From assembly GCF_030272615.1 (NCBI RefSeq), contig NC_081407.1, positions 145,270,897-145,334,896 of the forward strand: a DNA stretch of 64,000 nt, written 5' to 3'. Positions 56,291-64,000 of the stretch are shown here, piece after piece. Origin of the DNA: Cryptomeria japonica. Its lineage: Eukaryota > Streptophyta > Pinopsida > Cupressales > Cupressaceae. The position numbers were made by a program, and so were the translations under genes. The notes under the pieces were generated by a model. That model worked only from the letters and a program-made list of their open reading frames with translations. It had not been told where the DNA came from and made no database searches. Numbering within the stretch: position 1 is the stretch's first letter; the number at the start of each line of letters is the position of its first letter.

Positions 56291-57445
56291 TTTGTTCCTC
56301 CAAAAAATTCCATTTGTTTATTGTCCCTTCTTTCGATTGGATGCTCTTAAGATCTCCTTCATTGTACCTTGTTTTCTTGCTTGGATTTCCTTTTACTTCT
56401 TTGTCGAACATTGCTTCTATATTATTACATATTTGGCTTCGTTTCGCACATGTGTCTTGGCCTCCATTCTTCCTTGCATTTGAAGCACAAACTTTTCTCT
56501 TTTGGGTCTTCTTGTCATCTTTTAAGTTTTTCTTGATTATTATTGTGCCCATGTTCCCATTTTCCCTTGCATTGGAAACACAATCCTTTGTTAACGTTGT
56601 CCTTTCTTTCATTGTAAGATAGAGGGGGATAAGGTTTTATATCAATGTTAGAAGGTTGATTCTTTGTATGGTATTTGTCCTTTGTAGGTGTGATGTCTAA
56701 TTTTAGCGCCTTATAGATTGCATCCTCAAGTGATGTAGGATTGAGGGCGCTTACCAAGCCTCTAATAGTTCTTTTAATCCCTCGATAAATAGTTATGCGA
56801 GTCTTCCTTGAGACACTTCTGGTACCATGACTGATAGTTTTTAGAATTTGATGGCATATTCTTCTACGGTTCCATGTTATATCCGTTGTGTTAATTCTTT
56901 AAAGTACCATTTAGGGTGTTTTTGATCAAATCTTGTGATAAGTTTTTGAGTGAATTCATCAAAGTTGTTATGTGTTGATGGCCTTGTGTATTTAAGGCCA
57001 TGATGCCACCAATCATGGGCTATCCTTGTTAGGTGGAGTATGGCGAATTTAATGGCATTTTCTTCCGTCATGGGGCTAAGTGAAAGATAGCTATCCATCT
57101 TTTGGACTCATGAATGTGCCGTAAATTTCTTGGATCCATCAAAGCTGGGAAGGGCCATTTATACTTTCTTTTAAATCTTTGTTGGGTTGCCCTCTTCCCT
57201 TATTAGGGGCACTTCGTGTTTTAGCACCACAATAATTCCTAAAGGAGACATTCCTCCCAACTTCAAAATCTAATCTTGAGTATGCTACCATGATTTCATC
57301 AATATTATCAATGGTTGGATTATTGGCTTCTTTCTCTACTGTGTTATTCCCTAGGTAGGAAAGGAGGTCTTGTTGGCCTAGGGGTTGATGCCCTTGTTGG
57401 GATGTTGTTATTTTTAAATTGGTTGGAGTTGGTATCCATCCCATT
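56291..57445 (-). pseudogene. gag: Element 4 gag (broken)
   Basis: On the minus strand MDSYLSLSPMTEENAIKFAI with RIAHDWWHHGLKYT and FTQKLITRFDQKHP is a retrotransposon gag core (57098-56877). Upstream are pieces with RLDFEVGRNVSFRNYCG. Downstream is a decayed zinc-knuckle region with LCFQCKGKWEHGH near 56560. Stops and frameshifts separate the parts. The D-W-W..H-G spelling differs from elements 1-3, so this is a different Gypsy family. Confidence 0.75.
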
Positions 57446-57693
57446 AGTCTGGTTGGGTCGGGAATTATTGTTATTCATATTTTGGATGGCTCGGAGAAGT
57501 TGGGTTGTTCACTCATTTTTCTCAATGCGAGCTTGAGTGGTTTGCTCCATGAAGGTCCTCATTTTGTTGACCATTTGTTTGCTCATTGTGTTATAGGTGG
57601 ATGCAAGTTTCCTCTTTTCTCTTTCCAAGGCTCTTTGACCCCTTTTACTAGGTTGCATCAACTATCCTCTATCCCTCAGGTTGGCAGGAACGG

Positions 57694-57706
57694 TACTCTG
57701 ATACCA
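57694..57706 (-). other. Element 4 primer binding site
   Basis: On the minus strand TGGTATCAGAGTA lies two bases inside the LTR edge. It matches the initiator tRNA-Met type for 11 bases. Confidence 0.8.
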
Positions 57707-57708
57707 AT

Positions 57709-59168
57709 TGTAATGTCCCCTATTGTGACCTTTTTTCTATTTTGCCCTAGAATCATATCATCAGTGACTGATAACTTCAGCAACATAACTGCTTCTTGGT
57801 TACGCTCATCAAACTTGGTCTGGTTGTCACCCTCCGTTGCAAGATGAGTTTCTTTACCTGGAACAATCTAGTCAAGACACCGGTACTAAAAAATCGAAAG
57901 CATTCGCTGCTTCCAGGTATTGTAGTTCTTGCCGTTGAAGCGTTGATTACCTTCCAACATGATGCTGGTCAACAACGCCATCCCTCCCGCTTTCTTATGC
58001 ACAAAAAATGAGGTCAAACTCCAACTTCCCAAAATTTTTGTCAAAAATCAGTCAAAAAACCTTCATCAAATGGCTGGCACAAATCTCGAGATGCTAAAAA
58101 ATAGGTGCAAAAACCTGGCATGGAACCCAATGTGCGGATTTCTGAAAACCCAAAAAATTCTGTTGAAAACCCTAGCTTAGCAAAAACCCTAGGTCGGATA
58201 ACAAAAATGACCCAGAAATAGAAATATTCCAGCGCAGAAAACAACAAAGAACTTGTGAAGAAACCCTCGATTTTTTTGTGCAAAATCGTGGAAAAATGCA
58301 AAAATATCTGCTTCTCAATTGAAAAAACACATGGAATGTAGAGGAAACTTGCGTTGCCGCTACCTAGTAAAAAATCGTGTGGAGTAAATTTGTTGTGTGC
58401 AGAAAAACCCGACCAAAAAAAACAACAAAAGTTGTCGTGGGTTGCATATGATGCGGAAAAAAATCACTATAAAAAATACGCCCAGAATCGCGGCGCCCAG
58501 AAAATTAGTCATTATCGCGGGAAAAAAACATAGACGCTAGCCCCTCCTGCGATTTGTAGAAATGAACCAAGAAAAAACATGGATAGAGAAATTGCTTTTT
58601 GCCAAGCCCTCGAACTTGTAGAGAAACTGATGATTCGAACCCTCTAGATTGTAGACAAAAAAACACTCCGAAAATTTCTGCTCCACAGAAAAACGAAAAA
58701 ATTTCTGGAAATAAATTCCAGGTAGCTAGGGTATGAAATTTTTTTGAAGGCTCGTCACCCACCCTAATACCATGAAATGAAAATCAACGTACTTTATTGA
58801 AAGAATAATAGGTTTTTATAGGCAATTACAAGGTGGTTGTCCAAATTGGGACTAACCGTTCACAGAAGTCAAACTGACCCTAAAACAAACTCTAAAAATA
58901 GAAACTCCTAGTTACTTAGAGTTCTATCATGAAGCTTTTAAAAGTATAACAACCAACTAAAGAACTCTCTAAAAATATAACTAACTCTAAAATTATAACT
59001 AAATGACCATTAATAAACACACACAACTAAAAATAACAATTAAATATTCTAATAGTCCCTTCAAGGTGTGGCTTCCTGGAACTGATTTGTTAATATTCAT
59101 TTGTTTAGGGTTATGATCTCTTTTGCGTCTAATTAATAGTTTATTAGGGTGCTTGCTTCTTGTTGTGA
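57709..59168 (-). repeat. Element 4 5' LTR (right), enlarged or recombined
   Basis: It begins TGTAATGTCCCCTATTG and carries the terminal block shared with the left LTR at 59058-59152. The intervening sequence (about 57765-59055) does not match the left LTR and includes A-rich sequence of unknown origin. The end near TTGTTGTGAC is tentative. Confidence 0.5.
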
Positions 59169-59955
59169 CCTTTTTCCCACATCGCCCCATTGCAAATGGG
59201 GACCCTTTCTTTCCCTGCTTTCTAGGGTTTTGTTAGTGTCCTATGACCTTCCGCTGCAGTTTCACCAAGCCTTGTCCAGTTTTGAGCATTTCAGGCCCTG
59301 ACGATTGAAAGTTAGTTTTTGCAATTATGTGATTCCGAAATACGAACACCACCAGAGTGCTTAGAAAGGCCAAAGGACGAAGATCGCAATTGATTTGGAC
59401 GAATTTGGACAACTTTCTATTTTTAGAAAGTTTGCTTTTTTGCTTTTTCCTATTTTTTAGGAAGTTTGGTTTTTGGCATTTTCAGCCTGATCCCCGGTGT
59501 GGCTATTTTTAGAAAGTTTTTCCTAGATTTTAGGGATCCCTGCTTTTTGCTTTTTCGGGATGCGAACCTAGGGTTTACATTGTTGCCACTGACTTGCTTC
59601 GACCAGGGCTCAAAAATTCCAAGTTTTGACCTAAAAAGCTAAATCCCTAGATTTTAGGCTTTTTTGCTTTTTTAGGATGCGAACCTAGGGTTTACACTGT
59701 TGCCACTGACCTGCCTCGATCGGGATCCAAAAATCCCAAGTTTTGACCTAAAAAGCTAAATCCCTAGATTTTAGGGATCATACTGCTTTAGATGATCCAC
59801 CTAGGCATGGATTTCAAATTTCAAGTTAATCCGGTTAAATTTGATTAAGCTGTGAAATTTTGAAATTTTTCTAAGAATTCTTCTAAGTCTGGCTAACAAG
59901 GGTTTTTGCAGGTTCAAATGATGTCATGATGCGGGAGGCCATGAAGAGAAGACCC
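59169..59955 (+). other. Unclassified repeat region
   Basis: No gene is seen. The start (TTGTGACCTTTTTCCC near 59163) looks like an LTR beginning but no partner is found. A 117-bp tandem duplication lies at 59558-59790 (shared GGATGCGAACCTAGGGTTTA and ATCCCTAGATTTTAGG). Confidence 0.5.
59558..59790 (+). repeat. 117-bp tandem duplication
   Basis: Copy 1 at 59558-59674 and copy 2 from 59675 agree almost throughout, including TTGCCACTGAC and AAGTTTTGACCTAAAAAGC. Confidence 0.9.
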
Positions 59956-59959
59956 TCCT

Positions 59960-60678
59960 AAAGTCCGCCATGTGTTGAAGAGACCATGATGGCCAACACT
60001 CCAAAGTCCGCCATTGTCTTGGAGAAGCCTCAAGAGTGGTCTTCAAAGTCCGCCTAGGCCATGTAGGAGCCTTGTCTAAAGTCCGCCCAAACTAGAGAAC
60101 CCTTCCAAAGTCCGCCATCCTAGACATGCATTCAAACTCCGCCATGTGTGTGATGCCATCAAGGGGATGTGTTCTAAAGTCCGCCCTAGGGAGATGTGTT
60201 CTAAACTCCGCCCTAGGCCATGTGAGATAGCTAGTCCAAACTTCGCCCAAGATGCTAAGTCATGAAGGAAAAGCCACCTCTAGAAGTCCGCCCATGTTGG
60301 AGATGTGTTCAAAATCCGCCCAAGGTCTTCACATGGGGAGATGCCACCAAAGTCCGCCATGCTTGGAACTCTCCAAAGTCCGCCATGATGGAGGACCCCT
60401 CAAACTCCGCCCTAGGATAGAGGGTCACCAAGAAAGCTCTCCAAAGTTCGCCATGGGGAGATAGTCCAAAACTCCACCTTGGTGGAGAAGTCAACAAAGT
60501 CCGCCCAAGGGGTGCAATCAAAGTCCGCCTTGTGAGTATAGCTTAAAGTCTGCCCAAGCATGTCAAGTGGTGGGAGCCTGGTCTAAAGTCCGCCCTAGGG
60601 GATGTGCTAAAAGTTTGCCCTATGCCTTAACTTCGCCAAAATTTGAAGATGAAGAAGGTAAGCCTCCAAAAGTCCGCC
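59960..60678 (+). repeat. Array of about 23 AAAGTCCGCC motifs
   Basis: AAAGTCCGCC or a one-to-two-base variant occurs at 59960, 60003, 60045, 60078, 60107, 60134, 60176, 60203, 60238, 60283, 60311, 60349, 60375, 60402, 60443, 60469, 60496, 60520, 60545, 60585, 60610, 60629 and 60669. All are in the same orientation. Spacing varies from 19 to 45 bp (mean about 32). The spacers are mostly unrelated, so this is not an ordinary minisatellite. A few spacers share CCTAGG..ATGTG. No reading frame runs through it. Confidence 0.88.
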
Positions 60679-60789
60679 TACACATGAAAGTCAAACAAAA
60701 TCAACAAGATGCTAGTGATGTTATCAAAATCCATAAGGATTTCGAACTTGGAAACCAAAATAGAAAGTTTTTTTTGGAAGAAAATATTT

Positions 60790-61250
60790 AAGGATTATTG
60801 AATATTTTCAAACTTAAATAAAAAATGGAAAGCTTTTTTGAAAGAGAAAAAAACTTGGAAACATGAAGTTAAAATTAGGAAGTATTCTAGTGAGGCAAGT
60901 TGTCAAAATGAAAATCAATTGTGACTTGGCATATAATTGCAGCCTGGCTATTGGCTGAAGAAATTGAGATCAAACTCCTATATGAGCAAAATCCTCACGG
61001 CTTTAGAATTAGAGAGGACATGATTAGTGAAGAGATACCTAAAAGGATCCAATTTGATTATGATGTGGTAATTTGCATGAGCATGTAATGGTATAGCCTA
61101 TTCATTGCCTAATTTGGTTCGTAATTGATCAAGACTGAACTAATATAGTTATTGACATTGTCGTGTTTCTTATTTTCCTCTTAACGAAAGAATGCTTCCA
61201 ACTAATAGTTGTGTGGTAATGTCATAAAGACAAAAACTGCTTAAGAGGGA
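60790..61250. other. Intergenic or decayed element DNA
   Basis: No gene recognised; it may be part of the decayed minus-strand pol that follows. Confidence 0.4.
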
Positions 61251-61671
61251 AGAAGTTTTGACAAGCTCAAAAGCTTCTTGACATTCATTCTACCAATTAA
61301 AAGGAATATCCATTGTAAACAAGTTAATTTTGGGCCCATAGTTGAGGCAAAGTTTAGCACAAATTGTTTAATAGGCCTATTCTTTCTAGAAAAGGTTTGA
61401 TGTTGTTTTGGGTCCTAGGAGGGGATATAAAAGATGTCCTTGAACTCAAGTGGGTCAATTTTGATCCCTTGCTTAGAAATGATAAAGCCAAGCAACTCAT
61501 TAGACATGACATGGAAGGTGAATTCCCACAAATTGATCAATCTTGTAATCTCCAAGGTGCATTTGATCCTAAGTTCTTGAGAATAATCAAGTTGTTTCAT
61601 AGACTTAAGGGTTTGTTGATAATGTCAACAATCTTTTGGATAAGATTGTTGATTATATTTAATATCTAGTG

Positions 61672-61676
61672 GTAAG
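61672..61676. repeat. TRIM copy 2 target-site duplication, left
   Basis: GTAAG, repeated exactly at 62011-62015. Confidence 0.93.
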
Positions 61677-61811
61677 TGTTGAGACATGGACCAGCTAGGA
61701 CTCGAACCTAGGACCTTTCATACGCTGCTGGAGTGCTCTACCGTTGAGCTACTGGCCCCTCTTAGACCAGTCCATCGTCGGTCTGGGTGTGGCTTATTTC
61801 CAACACCAACA
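61677..61811 (-). repeat. TRIM copy 2 3' LTR
   Basis: 135 bp. The tRNA-like module is at 61687-61758 (minus). Its T arm and acceptor stem are intact; the D loop reads AACGGTA. Confidence 0.94.
61687..61758 (-). tRNA. tRNA-like module, TRIM copy 2 3' LTR (not expected to decode)
   Basis: The 7-bp acceptor stem, D stem, T stem and B box GGTTCGAGTCC are retained. The A box reads TAGCTCAACGG. The anticodon arm is further weakened (TATGAAAGG). Confidence 0.7.
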
Positions 61812-61821
61812 CCCCCCCTTA
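61812..61821 (-). other. TRIM copy 2 polypurine tract
   Basis: TTAAGGGGGGG on the minus strand directly before the LTR, as in copy 1. Confidence 0.9.
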
Positions 61822-61862
61822 AGCCACACCTCTCGTGTGCTTGGGGCTCCTAGCTTGGACCT

Positions 61863-61875
61863 GGCTCTGATACCA
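61863..61875 (-). other. TRIM copy 2 primer binding site
   Basis: TGGTATCAGAGCC on the minus strand, directly at the LTR edge and identical to copy 1. Confidence 0.94.
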
Positions 61876-62010
61876 TGTTGAGACATGGACCAGCTAGGAC
61901 TCGAACCTGGGACCTTCCATACGCTGTTGGAGTGCTCTACCACTGAGCTACTGGCCCCTTTTGGACCAGTCCATCGTCGGTCCGGGTGTGGCTTATTTCC
62001 AACACCAACA
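61876..62010 (-). repeat. TRIM copy 2 5' LTR
   Basis: 135 bp. The tRNA-like module is at 61886-61957 (minus). Confidence 0.94.
61886..61957 (-). tRNA. tRNA-like module, TRIM copy 2 5' LTR (not expected to decode)
   Basis: Acceptor and D stems are intact. A box TAGCTCAGTGG and B box GGTTCGAGTCC are intact. One T-stem pair is lost (CCAGG/CCTAG). Confidence 0.72.
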
Positions 62011-62015
62011 GTAAG
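62011..62015. repeat. TRIM copy 2 target-site duplication, right
   Basis: GTAAG, equal to 61672-61676. Confidence 0.93.
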
Positions 62016-62062
62016 TGGCTTCAATGTTTTTAATGGCAAACAACATCACAACATAGCAAAAA

Positions 62063-63850
62063 GTGCCCTAATGTGTGGGAAACTCAATTTTGGTTTGGTA
62101 TTTTGATGATGTGCAAATGTGATATCTCGAAAAGTCATTCATCAAGGACATCTATATTGTCTTGGTGTTATTTATGTAGCAGATATTAATTAAAATCCTC
62201 AACAAACCTTTAGTATATGGGACAATTAAAGTTCTTGTTTAAATATTTTAATTACATCCTACAAAACCTAGAATACAACTATTTTGCATTCATTGATATA
62301 CTAGACTCAAATCGGGTTGCAAATATAAAACAGTTTGCATAACCTTTCTTACATTCAGTGGGATTATAATACATTGCATAACACCGCTTAGTAGCTTTGA
62401 TGAATAGTGGATATGACACATACAACCACAAACACTTGCAAATTGGTCAAGCTTGATCTAGTTGATAGCTGCTACCATGAAAGCTCCAATACAACCTTTG
62501 AGTGATATTGTCCTTTGACCAAAGAGGTTTTGTCCTTAGATGAGTGCGACCAAATGATTTTTTTCCTCTAATCATCTATAAATTTGAGGTTTTTCATCCT
62601 TGAATCTAGGCTTTCAAACACAAATGCTTAGAATGGGGTTTCCAATTAGTGTTTTTGTGTAATTTCGTAATAATCTCTCCCAAAGGCTCTAGATCCTCAC
62701 TATCCCCAAAAAGAATGCTGAGATTTGCATTAATGTCCTTGAACACCAGAATGGTATGTCACTGATGATGCCCAATCCTATTGGGTCTTGTTTCTTCTTG
62801 GATTGAGCACAAAATCATGTCCACGGGTGCAAGGTTGTACTTGAAACGCATGAGAATGTGCTTCTTGCAACCTGCAAATGTCTTATGTAATAATGGCATG
62901 AGGATCCTATAGATTTTGAAACTCTAACCATCACATTAATGTTAGCAAGGGCCATTTCTCTCTCTATGCCAGCTGGAGTTACATGTAGATTTGCGTCCTA
63001 AATATTAAATAATGTTTCTGGGTGGAAGGGAAATCTTTCTTGGAGGTTATGCCGTCAAAATTGCGCTCTATTGATGCTTTGGGATATGCTTGGAGGTAGG
63101 TACATGAACAAAGAAAAATGGTGGGAGTTTCAGACTTTGGAGATTTGGGATGGAAAGGAGCTCATACAATCAGTTTAGGTAGGTGAGTTGAAGCCCAAAC
63201 AAGTAGTCTGAATGAAATAAGATGATGGAAAGTTTTGGGGATCTTAGATGACTCATACTTGGTACCCTGTTTAAGTTAAGCCTGCGCCACCATCTTTGAT
63301 AGGATATATGCTAGGAGTTACTTGGCATAAGAGTTTGGGGATGCTTAAGAAGAACTCATTTGAAGGGCTGAGTGAAAGTTCAACTCTAATGAGATGAGTG
63401 AAGCCATTGGCAGAATTCAAGAGTCGAGCATGATAAGAAACAGGTACTTGGGTAAAGATAAGGTTGCAAGTTCGACTCTAACAAAGTAACTTGGTAGAAA
63501 TATGGAGTTGGAAGTTGGGGATGACATGAGAAGGGTACTCGAGTAAAGGAAGCTTTGAAACTTTGTTGGGGAACTAAAGAAGGGCATTACATGATGATTA
63601 AGCCTGAAAGTTCGATGTTGAAGGCACTTAGGGAAAATTGGGCTTAGACAAGAAGGCATGCTAGGATGAAGAGTTCCGAGACTTTGATAATTGACAAAGA
63701 AGTTGAAGATTGGATATGCCCAAACACTGAAAAGACTTCAAAAACCTTAGAAAGACATAGAGGGAAAGAAGAGGAAGGACTCAATTGACACATACACAAT
63801 TGACCAAGGTAGATGTGGGAATTAGGGAATAGGTATTTTGATCCATAACA
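62063..63850. other. Unrecognised DNA within or beside the decayed minus-strand pol
   Basis: RT fingers are at 63855-63985 and the RT palm piece is at 62016-62060, so about 1.8 kb separates parts that are normally about 150 bp apart. This implies a further insertion here, but I found no boundaries or domains. Confidence 0.4.
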
Positions 63851-63854
63851 AGAT

Positions 63855-63985
63855 TATTACAAAATGGGAACATGACAACATCTCATACCTTGTTGTGGTG
63901 TCAGTGATGATATTAATGGTAGACTAATGAAATCTTTCCTTGAGGCAAGCCTTGTTGATGTCTCTCAAGTCGATGCAAATGTACA
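63855..63985 (-). pseudogene. pol: Decayed Gypsy RT fingers fragment
   Basis: The minus-strand reading CIDLRDINKACLKERFH, a stop, then STINIITDTTTRYEMLS matches the Gypsy block DFRDLNKACPKDDFPLPNI...GYEMLS seen in element 1. It runs off near the window end. Confidence 0.8.
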
Positions 63986-64000
63986 ACTTACTAGTTTGTT

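Larger units (their letters stand above)
54358..59168 (-). mobile_element. Element 4: decayed gag-only Gypsy element
   Basis: The left LTR (54358-55364) and right LTR (from 57709) share their start (TRTAATGTCCCCTA) and a block near their other end (CCCTTCAAG.TGTGGC to TAATAGTTTATTAGGG; 55030-55140 and 59060-59150). Between them on the minus strand lie a primer site, gag fragments and a polypurine tract (55366-55380). No RT is seen. The middle of the two LTRs does not match, and the right LTR is much longer, so either it received an insertion or two related LTRs recombined. The far right boundary is tentative. The left LTR contains TRIM copy 1. Confidence 0.65.
61677..62010 (-). mobile_element. 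TRIM copy 2: 334-bp miniature LTR retrotransposon with tRNA-like LTRs
   Basis: Same length and layout as copy 1, in opposite orientation: LTRs 61677-61811 and 61876-62010 (135 bp each), 64-bp interior with one base difference from copy 1, and perfect GTAAG duplications. Its two LTRs differ at 8 of 135 positions by hand count, all transitions, so it is considerably older than copy 1. It interrupts the RT relic at 61255-62062. Confidence 0.94.
61255..62062 (-). pseudogene. pol: Decayed Gypsy reverse transcriptase/RNase H start, interrupted by TRIM copy 2
   Basis: On the minus strand VVMLFAIKNIEATY (62060-62016) corresponds to the RT motif VMPFGLKNAGATY. The TRIM is inserted directly after it. 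Beyond the TRIM, ELLGFIISKQGIKIDP (about 61500-61450) is the RT thumb region and PFNW.NECQEAFELVKTS (about 61310-61260) is the RT-RNase H connection. The catalytic YVDD part is not recognisable. Heavily mutated. Confidence 0.75.

Noticed and set aside
60252-60521. Short overlapping frames through the AAAGTCCGCC array
   Set aside because: Frames are open on both strands only because of the repeated motif; variable spacing breaks any periodic protein.
59960-60678. CRISPR array
   Set aside because: The motif is only 10 bp, spacing is 19-45 bp, variants are frequent, and the genome is a plant nuclear one.

Overview
This window is plant nuclear DNA that looks gymnosperm-like: AT-rich, gene-poor and dominated by very large, nested, mostly decayed Ty3/Gypsy LTR retrotransposons. 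It has one clearly intact host gene, an intronless-CDS SEC15 (exocyst subunit) at 46690-49062 on the + strand. No species can be named from the sequence alone.

Layout. (1) 1291-27699 is a 26.4-kb Tat/Ogre-type Ty3/Gypsy element (element 1, + strand) with 1.4-kb LTRs, an ATATA target-site duplication (TSD), broken gag-protease-G-patch-RT-RNase H-second RNase H-integrase, and an antisense plant mobile domain (PMD) pseudogene in its 3' part. Nested inside it, antisense, is element 2 (13703-21458), a young 7.8-kb element with gag and a protease-like region but no reverse transcriptase. (2) 28.3-29.0 kb is a CT-rich tract with a (CTAT)20 microsatellite. (3) 29332-36738 is element 3, a 7.4-kb + strand element of the same lineage without gag core or polymerase, carrying an imperfect-repeat ORF, a protease-like region and a G-patch-like stretch. 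Elements 1-3 share a primer binding site, a polypurine tract type and the LTR start TGTAG. (4) 37-45 kb is old intergenic DNA: a LINE-type RNase H relic, a 1.2-kb tandem duplication, and a 1.3-kb poly(A)-tailed retroposon with an 18-bp TSD whose empty site survives in the second duplication copy. (5) SEC15 with a probable 5'UTR intron. (6) 54.3-59.2 kb is element 4, a decayed gag-only Gypsy element on the minus strand. (7) 59.2-60.8 kb is a repeat region with about 23 copies of the motif AAAGTCCGCC. (8) 61.2-64 kb is a decayed Gypsy pol on the minus strand.

The most striking find is a pair of complete 334-bp miniature LTR retrotransposons (54372-54705, + strand; 61677-62010, minus strand). 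Each has 135-bp LTRs, an initiator-tRNA-Met-type primer binding site directly at the LTR edge, a G-rich polypurine tract, a 64-bp interior and perfect 5-bp TSDs. Each LTR contains a 72-nt tRNA-like module with canonical Pol III A and B boxes and a 7-bp acceptor stem. This is analogous to Cassandra TRIMs, whose LTRs carry 5S rRNA sequence, but here the Pol III module is tRNA-like. The first copy has identical LTRs and is therefore recent.

Limits: all family calls are by eye from motifs. Percent divergences are rough hand counts. No database search was run.
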